Origin: Clostridium cylindrosporum DSM 605
GTDB taxonomy: Bacteria > Bacillota > Clostridia > Clostridiales > Caloramatoraceae
DNA length: 64,000 nucleotides
Direction of reading: 5' to 3'
Assembly (NCBI RefSeq): GCF_001047375.1
Contig: NZ_LFVU01000001.1
Span: forward strand, 62,001 to 126,000
Shown: positions 38,189-47,323 of the stretch, piece by piece
How positions within the stretch are numbered: the first letter of the stretch is position 1
How the letters are laid out: each line of letters starts with the position of its first letter
The notes under the pieces: model-generated
Databases searched by the model: none
What the model saw: the letters and a program-made list of their open reading frames with translations, nothing else
What the model was told of the DNA's origin: nothing
Translations under genes and position numbers: made by a program

Positions 38189-38638
38189 TTACAATTCATA
38201 ATTCCACATTATAAGGGCATCCTCACCTGTATCTTGATAATAGCCCTTTCTAGTTGCAACTGAAACAAATCCAAACTTCTTATAAAGGTTTATCGCTGGA
38301 GTATTACTTACCCTAACCTCTAGAGTCATAGCAGACATTTTTGCGCCTTTACAAACTTCAATCATGTCCTTCATTATAATATTCCCAAAACCAGCCCCTC
38401 TATATTCAGGATGAACTGCAATATTAGTAATATGAGCCTCATCAAATAGTATCCACATTCCCCCATATGCAATAACCTTATCATGCACTTTTATCACCCT
38501 ATAAAGTGCATTTTTATTATTTGTAAGTTCTAGGTTAAATGCATTTTTACTCCATGGAGTTGTAAAACTTAAGGCTTCTATTTCTACAACATCATCAATA
38601 TCATTAACTGTCATTGTTTCTATAGTGTACTGCTCCAA
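38189..38638 (-). CDS. rimI: Ribosomal protein S18 alanine N-acetyltransferase
   Basis: GNAT acetyltransferase of 149 residues. The acetyl-CoA loop RGAGFG near residues 80-85 and the C-terminal NLYKKFGFVSV are typical of RimI, which acetylates the N-terminus of S18. The start is TTG (38636-38638), with AAGGAG ten bases upstream. It is downstream of tsaE and tsaB, the standard grouping in Firmicutes. Confidence 0.92.
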   Translation of the reverse strand: MEQYTIETMTVNDIDDVVEIEALSFTTPWSKNAFNLELTNNKNALYRVIKVHDKVIAYGGMWILFDEAHITNIAVHPEYRGAGFGNIIMKDMIEVCKGAKMSAMTLEVRVSNTPAINLYKKFGFVSVATRKGYYQDTGEDALIMWNYEL

Positions 38639-38645
38639 GTGTTAT

Positions 38646-39353
38646 CTACTCCTTACCATGTTTTTTCTCATATTCCCTTTCTGCCTGTGACTTTCTAATA
38701 TATACTGGTCCAAATGAATATATACTATCTTCAATTCCCTTAGATAGTCTTTCTATTCCGATTAACCCTAGTGTTGCTGCCCTTGGGCTATTATTCATAG
38801 TTAGAGAAAACTCTGCTCTACTACCAATAATAGACTCTATCTTTTCTCTATGAAGGGATACCGCATCCCCTATAAAAATAATTCTTTCTTCATATTCTCT
38901 AAGACTTTCTATTAATTCATCAATATGAAGTGCATCATAATCTGTTATTCTATCAACATCATTTTTTCCTACCTTGTAAAGTGATGTATAAACATTGTCA
39001 TGTAGCGCATCAACTATTGGGCACATAAGCCCATTGAAACTTCCATTTTGGTATGCAAGTGAATCAAGGCTAGAAACCCCTATAAACTTTCTTTCACTTC
39101 CTTGAACCAATCCCTTAGCTGTAGCTACTCCAATTCTAAGTCCAGTAAATGAACCAGGTCCCCCTGACACTACAACTCCATCTATGGAGTCCATATTAAT
39201 TGAAAGAGTAGATAATATACTTTCAATCATAGGAAAAAGAATGGTTGAATGCTGAAGCTTATTATTAATAAAAATTTCTGATTCTATTTTTTCATCATTT
39301 ACTATAGCAACAGAGGCTACAGTACTTGATGTTTCTATCGCGATAACTCTCAT
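38646..39353 (-). CDS. tsaB: t6A biosynthesis protein TsaB
   Basis: Dimerisation partner of TsaD in the threonylcarbamoyl transfer complex. It has an ASKHA fold with N-terminal IAIETSSTVASVAIV and the GPGSFTGLRIGV motif near residues 65-76, but lacks the metal histidines of TsaD, as expected. At 235 residues it is normal. It lies 8 bases after tsaE and 7 before rimI. Confidence 0.95.
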   Translation of the reverse strand: MRVIAIETSSTVASVAIVNDEKIESEIFINNKLQHSTILFPMIESILSTLSINMDSIDGVVVSGGPGSFTGLRIGVATAKGLVQGSERKFIGVSSLDSLAYQNGSFNGLMCPIVDALHDNVYTSLYKVGKNDVDRITDYDALHIDELIESLREYEERIIFIGDAVSLHREKIESIIGSRAEFSLTMNNSPRAATLGLIGIERLSKGIEDSIYSFGPVYIRKSQAEREYEKKHGKE

Positions 39354-39361
39354 GTTTCCTC

Positions 39362-39802
39362 CTACTTAATACAAAATTCTCTGTCTGATTTTATTTCTAT
39401 ATCACGTGTATTTTCATCAATTCTCTTAATTACAATATCTATTGTATTCTTAGGTAAAAGCTCTTTTACAACCTCTGACCACTCAATAATACACACACCT
39501 TGGCCATAAAGGTATTCTTCAAAACCTATTTCATACATTTCATAAATATCTTCTATTCTATATACATCAAAGTGATAAAGAGGAATTCTACCACTATATT
39601 CATTAACTATAGTAAATGTAGGACTTGTTACATAATCATCAACATCTAAACCCTTTGCTATCCCTTTAGTAAAGTGAGTTTTTCCTGCACCAAGGTCCCC
39701 ATTTAATGTAACAACATCTCCCACTTTAAGGCTTAAGCCTATTTTTTCTCCAAGTTCTATTGTTTCCTCTACACTATTCGTTCTTATTATCACTATTTTC
39801 AC
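39362..39802 (-). CDS. tsaE: t6A biosynthesis ATPase TsaE
   Basis: Small P-loop ATPase needed for turnover of the TsaBD complex. The P-loop GDLGAGKT is at residues 35-42, followed by the family segment SPTFTIVNEY and the W of IIEWSE. Length 146. First gene of tsaE-tsaB-rimI. Confidence 0.95.
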   Translation of the reverse strand: MKIVIIRTNSVEETIELGEKIGLSLKVGDVVTLNGDLGAGKTHFTKGIAKGLDVDDYVTSPTFTIVNEYSGRIPLYHFDVYRIEDIYEMYEIGFEEYLYGQGVCIIEWSEVVKELLPKNTIDIVIKRIDENTRDIEIKSDREFCIK

Positions 39803-39861
39803 CTTCTTTTTTAGTAACTATAAAATTAATTTTAACATAAACATGTAAATTATAAAATAAA

Positions 39862-39889
39862 ACAAAAAAGAGGCACTCGCCCCTTTTCT
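39862..39889 (-). terminator. Probable terminator of lepB
   Basis: AAAAG-GGC pairs with GCC-CTTTT around ACTC; T-rich on the minus strand. The stem is short, and it begins at the lepB stop codon. Confidence 0.55.
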
Positions 39890-40403
39890 AATAACCAAAC
39901 TTTATACTTGGTTTTAATCTCATATATACTTTAGATTTAATTTTATTTATATCAACTAATCCAACTTCAGTATATCTACTATCTTCACTATTATCCCTAT
40001 TATCTCCCATAACAAAATACTTATTAGCTGGAAGTTTTACCTCATTTACCTCGATAGTCTCCTGAGGCTTTTTAATATAGTTTTCAGTTATTGCTTTTCT
40101 ATTTCTATATACCACATTATTTTTTATTGATATAGTATCCCCTGGTATTCCTATGACTCTTTTTATGTAAAACTCTTTATTAGGAGCTTGAAATACAATG
40201 ATATCTTCATAATCTGGGGTATCAAATACATATTTTCTTCCTATCATAAAATCATTGTTTTGAAGTGTATCATGCATTGACTCTCCATTTACTCTAAAAG
40301 GAATTACATACCTTGGAACAACTACCAATATAATAATTTGTAAAACTATAAAGAATATAATCAGCCATTTAAAATCTTTTAAAAAGTTTAGTATCTTTCC
40401 CAT
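39888..40403 (-). CDS. lepB: Signal peptidase I
   Basis: Membrane-bound serine/lysine protease removing Sec signal peptides. It has one N-terminal transmembrane helix (residues 13-30), catalytic Ser42 in GESMHDTL, and Lys81 in KRVIGIPGD; the family box MGDNRDNSEDSR is near residues 134-145. At 171 residues it is the compact Gram-positive type. ATG 40403 sits 66 bases downstream of the DUF1294 gene on the same strand. Confidence 0.96.
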   Translation of the reverse strand: MGKILNFLKDFKWLIIFFIVLQIIILVVVPRYVIPFRVNGESMHDTLQNNDFMIGRKYVFDTPDYEDIIVFQAPNKEFYIKRVIGIPGDTISIKNNVVYRNRKAITENYIKKPQETIEVNEVKLPANKYFVMGDNRDNSEDSRYTEVGLVDINKIKSKVYMRLKPSIKFGY

Positions 40404-40469
40404 AATTATTCTCCCATCCCATTAAAATACTCTAATGAATATATTAAAGCAATTTTTTAAAGGTTTCAA

Positions 40470-40733
40470 TTACTTAATAAACAAATACAAAAGTATTAAC
40501 TGCACTATAATTATTATAGGAACACCTAAAGTAAACTTTATATGCTTTGTTTTATGCCTAAACATGTACATACCTAGTATTGAACCTATACTACCACCTA
40601 TAATAGATAAAAGTATAAGCTTTGCCTCACTAATTCTCCACTTATGCTTTATAGACTTTCTCTTATCAATAAACATTGCTAAAAAGCTAATCATGTTAAT
40701 AACAGCAATATAATAAATGAATAATTCTTTCAT
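40470..40733 (-). CDS. DUF1294-family small membrane protein
   Basis: An 87-residue protein with three hydrophobic helices and the family features FIDKRKSIKHKWRISE and the glycine-rich GGSIGSILGMYMFRHKTKH. The function of the family is unknown. Likely cotranscribed with the flavodoxin/ferredoxin gene 31 bases upstream. Confidence 0.85.
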   Translation of the reverse strand: MKELFIYYIAVINMISFLAMFIDKRKSIKHKWRISEAKLILLSIIGGSIGSILGMYMFRHKTKHIKFTLGVPIIIIVQLILLYLFIK

Positions 40734-40764
40734 AGAACCTCCTATATCTTAAGTAAGTATTAAC

Positions 40765-41547
40765 TTAAATAATTGTTTCTATCTCTTTTCTTCTAGCCAA
40801 ACAGATACCTTCTATAAATTCAATCTTCTCCTTAAATGCAGGTACCTCTATACTTTTTGCACTTACAGGGCAACTTCTTATACATGCAAAACACTTAATG
40901 CATTTTTCAATATCTGTTTCTTTAGGATTTTTCTTTGATATTGCATTTGTTGGACATACCCCTATACATTTCCCGCAGCTTGTACACTTATCATTTGCCA
41001 TAGGTGCAAAGGGCATAAACCCTATCCCCTCTTTATATGGATAATTACCGCTAACCTTTATGTCCCCCTTTAGAAAGTCTTTACCTTCTATCTTATTTCT
41101 TATGCACTTACCAAACTCTATGGCCTTTTCTAAATCTACTGTATCTGGCCTATTAGTAGCAATCCTTCTTGAATATGAATGCTCACCTATAAATGCCCCT
41201 GCTGCTAAAGGAACAAATCCCTTTTCTTTAAGAATATTTTTAAGTTCTAATAAAGAATCCTCATACTCTCTATTTCCATAGTTAACAACTAAAACTACAG
41301 GTGTATTCTCTCCCTTAAGTGCCCTAAACAAATCCCCTTCTATATTAGGTATTCTACCTGCGTATACTGGAGAACCTACAATAACAAGCTCATCACTTTC
41401 AAAGAAAAGACTCTGCTCCCTTGACTCTTTCCTTGTTAAGTCATATTCAATTGTTTCAATTCCAATACCACTAGCTATTGCCTTTACTGTTTTTCTAGTG
41501 TTTCCTGTTGGACTAAAATAAACTAAATTAACCTTTTTTATATTCAT
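40765..41547 (-). CDS. Flavodoxin/ferredoxin fusion (EFR1-type)
   Basis: A 260-residue soluble redox protein. Residues 1-160 form a flavodoxin-like domain with the FMN phosphate loop SPTGNTRKT near residues 12-20. Residues 185-240 hold two 4Fe-4S motifs, CTSCGKCIGVCP and CIKCFACIRSCP. Such proteins are common in clostridia and move electrons internally between FMN and clusters; the partner enzyme is unknown. Confidence 0.9.
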   Translation of the reverse strand: MNIKKVNLVYFSPTGNTRKTVKAIASGIGIETIEYDLTRKESREQSLFFESDELVIVGSPVYAGRIPNIEGDLFRALKGENTPVVLVVNYGNREYEDSLLELKNILKEKGFVPLAAGAFIGEHSYSRRIATNRPDTVDLEKAIEFGKCIRNKIEGKDFLKGDIKVSGNYPYKEGIGFMPFAPMANDKCTSCGKCIGVCPTNAISKKNPKETDIEKCIKCFACIRSCPVSAKSIEVPAFKEKIEFIEGICLARRKEIETII

Positions 41548-41716
41548 GCTAACATCTCCTATTGTATAGTCTAATTTAATTATTATAGGTATTTTAAGCT
41601 AATTCAACTGATATTGTATTACGGAAATGAAAATATTTTGATGTAAAGTTGAGTTCTTGCAATAATGTAGGGGTTAGCTAAATCAACTTAATGTTTAAAA
41701 GATTTATTACTCATAT

Positions 41717-42031
41717 TTAAAATAACTTATATGTTTTCTTAATTAGACTATAAGCTGAATATAATATTATTAGAGTAAAACAAACTATAAGCGATGTAGA
41801 TATAGTTATGGACACATAATCACTAACTATAAAGACCAAGCTAAGACAGATAGAAGCTATCCCGCTACTGAGCATTCCTCGTTTAATAGCTTTAACATAA
41901 TCCCTAGACTTTTGACTATCCATAGTACCCTTAGCTTTTCTAACCACATCATCCTTACCTATCGAATATGAAAAGTACAAAGCATATATACCTCCAACTA
42001 AAACTAAACATTCACTGATAATCTTAAGCAT
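41717..42031 (-). CDS. Small membrane protein of unknown function
   Basis: A protein of about 104 residues with three hydrophobic helices (near 3-22, 55-75 and 77-98) and a charged segment with DDVVRKAKGTMDSQKSRDYVKA between the first two. The start at 42031 follows GGGAGAT; a longer open frame to 42121 has no ribosome binding site. I do not recognise the family. Structured element B lies about 200 bases upstream. Confidence 0.6.
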   Translation of the reverse strand: MLKIISECLVLVGGIYALYFSYSIGKDDVVRKAKGTMDSQKSRDYVKAIKRGMLSSGIASICLSLVFIVSDYVSITISTSLIVCFTLIILYSAYSLIKKTYKLF

Positions 42032-42232
42032 CAAAATATCTCCCTTAATTACAATAAAACTTCTATAATCTTTAAAATGAATTATACTTACTACGACTAA
42101 TCCTAAATTATATTTCAGCACAATTATGTAAACTTAAAAGCCCTTTAATTTTTCTAATTAAAACACTTAATATTTTATAAACTTTTAAATATCTTAAAGC
42201 TATTCTTCGATATATGTAAAATCAAATTATGT

Positions 42233-42469
42233 TATGTAAAAATAGTTTCATTGCAAGGATGTGTTGTCTATGGCTAAAACAATAGAGCCACAAGCTAGAG
42301 ATTCTTATCAAGCAAATTTGCATATACCTAGAAGACTGCGTCAAGCATAGCGGTTTTTCAGCTAGTCGCACTTGGTATATGTAAATTTGCGCAGATTAGA
42401 AGCTCTGTGAAGAGGCCTCGTCGTTTTAGCCATAGACAACACATACTGCAAGACACCTAACCCTACATA
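42233..42469 (+). ncRNA. Structured repeat element, copy B
   Basis: Same architecture as copy A: closing helix TATGTA/TACATA; an outer stem pairing 42258-42280 with 42423-42445; AGAGC/GCTCT; the conserved CTAGAGATTC strand; then an inner stem (42312-42329 with 42372-42391, one plus-strand G-U pair). The apical loop includes AAGCATAGCGGTTTT. In the outer stem, four base pairs differ from copy A on both sides while still pairing. It ends beside the bidirectional hairpin at 42474-42502, which could terminate it. The gene to its right is antisense to it. Confidence 0.75.
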
Positions 42470-42502
42470 AGAAAAAGGCTAACGATAAATTCATTAGCCT
42501 TT
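42466..42502 (-). terminator. Terminator of the ABC-F gene
   Basis: AAAGGCTAA (42474-42482) pairs with TTAGCCTTT (42494-42502); the minus strand continues with TTTTTCTT. It could also act weakly on the plus strand for element B. Confidence 0.85.
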
Positions 42503-42509
42503 AAAATTT

Positions 42510-44102
42510 CTATTTATTAAATTTCATCTCAAGATACTCATTGTAAGTCATTTCCTTATCAATAAGTCCATCTTCAGTGAATTCTATTATTCTATTTGCT
42601 ATAGTTTGTATAAACTCATGGTCATGTGATGTAAATAGTATTACACTCTTATAAGCCTTAAGTCCATCATTTAGTGCTGTAATTGTTTCAAGGTCTAAGT
42701 GGTTAGTTGGTTGGTCTAGCATAAGAACGTTTGCTCCACTTAGCATCATTCTTGAAAGCATACAACGAACCTTTTCTCCCCCTGAAAGAACCTTAGCTTC
42801 TTTAAGTGCTTCTTCACCTGAGAATAGCATTCTACCTAAGAATCCTCTTATATAGCTTTCAGTCTTATCCTCTGAGAATTGACGTAGCCAATCAACTAGG
42901 CTTAAATCAACACCATCAAAGAACTCTGAGTTATCATTTGGGAAATATGAACTCTTAATAGTGATCCCCCATTTGTAGCTACCACTATCAGGTTCCATTT
43001 CTCCTGCTAATATTTTAAATAGAGTTGTATTAGCAATTTCATTATTTCCAGCAAATGCAATTTTGTCGTCCTTTGATACTCTAAAGCTTACGTTATTAAG
43101 AACCTTAACACCATCTATTGTCTTAGATAGGTTTTCAACAACTAGTATGTCATTTCCAACTTCTCTATCAGGCTTAAGCCCTATATATGGGTATTTTCTG
43201 CTTGATGGTTGAATGTCATCAAGGGTTATCTTATCAAGTAACTTCTTTCTTGATGTTGCTTGCTTAGACTTAGATGCATTAGCACTAAAACGAGCAATAA
43301 AGTCTTGAAGTTCTTTAATCTTGTCTTCCTTCTTCTTGTTCTCGTCCTTCATCATTTGAAGAGCTAACTGACTTGATTGATACCAGAAATCATAGTTACC
43401 TACATAAACTTTAATCTTTCCAAAGTCAACGTCTGCTATTTGTGTACATACCTTATTTAGGAAGTGTCTATCATGGGATACTACTATAACAGTTCCTTCA
43501 AAGTCTCCTAGGAAATCTTCAAGCCAAGCAATTGACTTAATATCAAGATGGTTAGTAGGCTCGTCAAGAATTAGAACCCCTGGATTACCAAATAGTGCCT
43601 GTGCAAGTAGCACCTTAACCTTTTCTGACCCAGTAAGCTCTGCTACCTTCTTTTCGTGCATATCAACAGTTATACCAAGTCCTTGAAGAACTGTTGATGC
43701 TTCTGACTCTGCTTCCCATCCATTCATGTCAGCAAATTCACATTCAAGTTCTGATGCTTTTATTCCGTCTTCATCTGAAAAATCAGGCTTAGCATATAGT
43801 TCGTCCTTTTCTTTCATAATGTCATATAGACGCTTATTTCCCATTATTACAGTTTCTAAAACACTGTATTCATCATATGCATTATGCTCCTGTTTAAGTA
43901 CAGAAACACGAGTATCCTTAGGTATAGAAACTTCACCTGTATTCGCTTCTATTTCTCCTGAAAGAATCTTTAGGAAAGTACTCTTTCCTGCTCCATTTGC
44001 CCCAATAACCCCATAACAGTTACCTGGAGTAAACTTTAGGTTAACATCTTCAAACAGCTTTCTACCGCCGTATCTTAAACTTACATTAGTTACAGTTATC
44101 AA
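42510..44102 (-). CDS. ABC-F family ATPase (YkpA/YbiT type)
   Basis: Soluble protein with two ABC modules and a linker, 530 residues, no membrane domain. It belongs to the ribosome-acting ABC-F group, which tunes translation at the E site. NBD1 has P-loop GANGAGKST (34-42) and a normal DEPTNHLD. NBD2 has signature LSGGEKVRC but DQPTNHLD, with Gln464 where the catalytic Glu usually is. Antibiotic resistance is not implied by this subgroup. It has its own terminator. Confidence 0.9.
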   Translation of the reverse strand: MITVTNVSLRYGGRKLFEDVNLKFTPGNCYGVIGANGAGKSTFLKILSGEIEANTGEVSIPKDTRVSVLKQEHNAYDEYSVLETVIMGNKRLYDIMKEKDELYAKPDFSDEDGIKASELECEFADMNGWEAESEASTVLQGLGITVDMHEKKVAELTGSEKVKVLLAQALFGNPGVLILDEPTNHLDIKSIAWLEDFLGDFEGTVIVVSHDRHFLNKVCTQIADVDFGKIKVYVGNYDFWYQSSQLALQMMKDENKKKEDKIKELQDFIARFSANASKSKQATSRKKLLDKITLDDIQPSSRKYPYIGLKPDREVGNDILVVENLSKTIDGVKVLNNVSFRVSKDDKIAFAGNNEIANTTLFKILAGEMEPDSGSYKWGITIKSSYFPNDNSEFFDGVDLSLVDWLRQFSEDKTESYIRGFLGRMLFSGEEALKEAKVLSGGEKVRCMLSRMMLSGANVLMLDQPTNHLDLETITALNDGLKAYKSVILFTSHDHEFIQTIANRIIEFTEDGLIDKEMTYNEYLEMKFNK

Positions 44103-44161
44103 ATCTAATCATCCTTTACTTCATTTCATTCATTTTATTTGTGAAATCACTAAAAATTGTA

Positions 44162-45076
44162 TCATATATTTAGAAAACTTTCATCTCTTTCTAAAAGATT
44201 ATATCTTAGTCTTTCTATTGAGTCCTTTGGAAGTCCTGCTTTAGTTAATAAATAATACTCAGCTGAGCCGTAGTTTTTTCTTATATATTTTAAGGCATCC
44301 TTCATCCAATCTGGATTAACAGCTATCATTGGCTTTAACTCCCTTGCATTTGCTCCAAGTAGCTTCAACCTTTTTTCATAGTCTTTACTAAAACTTTCAT
44401 ACATCTTTGAAAAATTAAGGTTTGACAGTGAATAATCTCTTATTATTACTTCATCTTTAACACCTAATAGGGATAATAAAAGGGCTGTTACAATACCTGT
44501 TCTATCCTTCCCCGATGTACAGTTATACATCAAAGGAAGATTCTCCCTAAAAGACATCACATGTAGGATGCTTCCAAAGGTCTTTGCACTATTTTCTAAT
44601 TGAAATATATAGCTATTACAAAACACATTCCCAAGATTCTTTCTATCAAATAAAGTAGCAAATAATAACCCTTTATGAACTTTTTTAAAAACAGGCATAT
44701 GTAAATATTGAACTTTACTTGGAAGTCGATTTGGCTTTCTTTTAAATGCTGAGTTTTCCCTAAGGTCAACTGAGGTTTTTATATCTAACTTTTCAAGATA
44801 GTTTATATCATTTTTAGAGGATCTATATAATCTGTCACTTCTAAAAATCTTACCTCTTTTTACCCTTTCCCCAGCTTCTGTTTTATACCCTCCAATATCT
44901 CTAGTGTTAAAGGTAGTCTCTAAAGCAATGAACCTATCATTAACCTTTTCATCACTACTTATCATAATGAGGTTTTCATAGTCAAAGTCTTCTACGCCTC
45001 TTCCCCCGAACATAATAAGTCCCTTAACTAAAATTGCTATTGCTAAAAAAGCTAATGCAATTAAAATTATCCACAT
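44162..45076 (-). CDS. Membrane-anchored tyrosine-type protein phosphatase
   Basis: A 304-residue protein with an N-terminal transmembrane helix (residues 2-24) and a Tyr_phosphatase3-like domain. It includes NTRDIGGYKT, the RGKIFRSDRL segment and the active-site loop NCTSGKDRTG (Cys nucleophile, Arg), where the residue before Cys is Asn rather than the usual His. Likely acts on phosphotyrosine or phosphoinositide-like substrates at the membrane; the target is unknown. Confidence 0.85.
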   Translation of the reverse strand: MWIILIALAFLAIAILVKGLIMFGGRGVEDFDYENLIMISSDEKVNDRFIALETTFNTRDIGGYKTEAGERVKRGKIFRSDRLYRSSKNDINYLEKLDIKTSVDLRENSAFKRKPNRLPSKVQYLHMPVFKKVHKGLLFATLFDRKNLGNVFCNSYIFQLENSAKTFGSILHVMSFRENLPLMYNCTSGKDRTGIVTALLLSLLGVKDEVIIRDYSLSNLNFSKMYESFSKDYEKRLKLLGANARELKPMIAVNPDWMKDALKYIRKNYGSAEYYLLTKAGLPKDSIERLRYNLLERDESFLNI

Positions 45077-45170
45077 TCCACTATGCTCCTAACCTAGTAT
45101 TTTTATATTTTAAGAACCATTATACTATACTAGCGATCAAAATAAAATTTCCATTTACTATCTAAAATGA

Positions 45171-45205
45171 ATTTAGGTAGAAATCTCCTAAATTTCTACC
45201 TAAAT
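45171..45205. repeat. 14-bp inverted repeat after the chemoreceptor gene
   Basis: ATTTAGGTAGAAAT (45171-45184) and its exact complement (45192-45205) flank a 7-base loop. There is no clear T-run, so terminator function for the chemoreceptor gene is possible but not certain. Confidence 0.6.
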
Positions 45206-45255
45206 TGGGCCTCTACAAATAAAGCTAATTTTACTATATAGTAATATCTTAAATT

Positions 45256-47061
45256 CTAAATCTTATATACATCTATTTCCTTTGAGAATTCCTCTGTAAG
45301 GCTTTGGAATTCTGATACACTCTTAGTAAGATTTTTTATTTCATCAGTGTATGTTGTAACACTTGAACTTACTTCCTGTGATGAAGCAGAATTTTCCTCA
45401 GCAATTGCAGCCAAAGACTCTATCTTATCATAAATATGCGATGTTGCCTCTATCTGAGAGTGAAGCCTTTCTGCTGTTTCCACTACCTTTTCTGTTACTT
45501 TTTGTATGTCTGAGTTTGCAGTACTACTTTGTTCAACTGCTGATGCAAGTGCTGTGTTTTCCTCACTTAACACCTCAAATTGGTACTGAACATCCCCTAC
45601 TAGTGATTCTATCTCACCTATAAATTCTCCTAAATTGTCCTTTATTCTATGAACTGCATCACTTGATTGTTCTGCAAGCTGTCTTACTTCATCTGCAACA
45701 ACTGCAAATCCTCTTCCTTGCTCTCCAGCTCTTGCTGCTTCAATAGAAGCATTTAATGCTAGTAGATTAGTTTGTGACGCTATATTATCAACAAATCCAA
45801 CTATATTTGTTATTCCATTTGCTTTATCCTTAAGTGCTATACTACTATTTTTCACACCTTCAAAACTAACAAGTATATCTTGAAGTTTATTCGCAGTTTC
45901 CATAACCCTTTTAAAGCTTTCCTCTATTGTAGTAACCCCTCTTTCAAGGTCCTGTTTGTTTTCATTTTCAATATCAACAATATGCTTTATTTCTTCTATG
46001 TTGTTGTTTAAAAGAGCTACAGATCCTTCTGTCTCCTCAGCCTGCATAGTTGATGCACAAGAGAGCTGCTCAACAACACTTGATATTTCATTTGAAGTAT
46101 TATCCATTCTTGTAGCTATTGAACTTAGTCCCTTACTAAAGGTATTCATTTCATCTGTAAGTCCTTTAAACCCTACAAAATCAGCTCTTACCTTCTTTTT
46201 GTAGTTTCTAAGAACATCATAAAGATCCTCAAATTCATCCCCTGTTATCATTTCTACATCTTCTGCATAGTTATTTCCTTCAAGCTTATGAATTTCTTCT
46301 CCTAAAAGGCTAAGTGGACCTTTAGCTAGAAGTTTAAATGCTATAGCAGGTGATACAAATGCACTTATAAATTCTGCGACCTTTAATAACCATCCCTCGA
46401 ATAAGATTGCACTTCCAAGTGATAGGATAATAAATAAAAACAGTGAAAGAAATGATACTTTAAATCCTACACTCCTAATAAAACCGAAACTCATTATATT
46501 ATTTATTTTAAAGGACTTTTTAGTATATATATCCCTACTAAATTTAACTTCTACTGACAGAAAATCACTTTTTCTCTCAATTTCTTTTACTTCTATTGTT
46601 TCATTAAAATGCTTTGCTGCACCATTTATAAGACCTAAGAAGTAATCAAACATACCTCTCTTTGATGAATAGGTAAATAAAGCTTCCCTACTTGATATAG
46701 GTTCTATATTTAGAATAGGAGGCTTTGCCCCAGGTACTTTTTTCACAACTACAACATGTACATCATACATTGATTTAAAGAATTGATAAAGTGTGTCATG
46801 CTTAAAAAAAGCTGGATAATCCTTTGCAAAGGATACTAGATTTTCTTGTCCAATACTATTCCATAATGAAGCTAAGCTAATATTTTTCTGCTTACTAATG
46901 GTATTCATCATTGTTTGTACCTTACTATCTTCAATATCCTCAAATGGAGTAAAGGCTTTATCTTTATTTATTCCTGCACTTTCAAGTGCCTTAGCTAAAA
47001 CTTCTTCTCCGTACATTCTTTCAATAGACTTCATCCATGTAGATACTACAAGAGCCTTCAT
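45256..47061 (-). CDS. H-NOX haem-sensor chemoreceptor (MCP)
   Basis: A 601-residue receptor. Residues 1-185 form an H-NOX domain: proximal haem ligand His102, Pro115, and the propionate-binding motif Tyr131-x-Ser133-x-Arg135 fall at the canonical numbering. Trp9, Asn74 and Tyr140 match the distal pocket that stabilises O2 in the Thermoanaerobacter Tar4 H-NOX. Two transmembrane helices (about 200-240) precede a HAMP-like segment and a long MCP signalling domain with the conserved hairpin [23 protein letters not shown] 47061 follows AAGGAGGAG; the longer frame upstream is fortuitous. It likely steers motility by O2, with NO as an alternative ligand. It is divergent from two HD-domain proteins. 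Confidence 0.93.
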   Translation of the reverse strand: MKALVVSTWMKSIERMYGEEVLAKALESAGINKDKAFTPFEDIEDSKVQTMMNTISKQKNISLASLWNSIGQENLVSFAKDYPAFFKHDTLYQFFKSMYDVHVVVVKKVPGAKPPILNIEPISSREALFTYSSKRGMFDYFLGLINGAAKHFNETIEVKEIERKSDFLSVEVKFSRDIYTKKSFKINNIMSFGFIRSVGFKVSFLSLFLFIILSLGSAILFEGWLLKVAEFISAFVSPAIAFKLLAKGPLSLLGEEIHKLEGNNYAEDVEMITGDEFEDLYDVLRNYKKKVRADFVGFKGLTDEMNTFSKGLSSIATRMDNTSNEISSVVEQLSCASTMQAEETEGSVALLNNNIEEIKHIVDIENENKQDLERGVTTIEESFKRVMETANKLQDILVSFEGVKNSSIALKDKANGITNIVGFVDNIASQTNLLALNASIEAARAGEQGRGFAVVADEVRQLAEQSSDAVHRIKDNLGEFIGEIESLVGDVQYQFEVLSEENTALASAVEQSSTANSDIQKVTEKVVETAERLHSQIEATSHIYDKIESLAAIAEENSASSQEVSSSVTTYTDEIKNLTKSVSEFQSLTEEFSKEIDVYKI

Positions 47062-47323
47062 AAAACTCCTCCTTGCTATATTTTCTATGGCATAATTACT
47101 TTTTATGTTATATATTACTATATATAACTTTTTCATCTTTAGCAATATATCCTAAAACTAACTATATAATATATTTATCGAAACATGTACCAAAATGTTT
47201 TACTTAATTTTCATTAAGTTTTTATTAATTTATTTAACATTTTTCACTTTTATTACCGACAACTTAAATATATCTAAAATCATATAGGAATATATGATTT
47301 TCATTATATACAAGGAGGAAAAT

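Noticed and set aside
41663-42469. Terminal inverted repeats around the small membrane protein gene (ATGTAGGGGTTAG versus CCTAACCCTACAT)
   Set aside because: The match is short and imperfect, and the right copy belongs to structured element B. Too weak for a transposon.
45256-47145. Longer N-terminus for the chemoreceptor
   Set aside because: The extra 28 codons upstream of 47061 have no ribosome binding site and precede the normal first residues of H-NOX domains.
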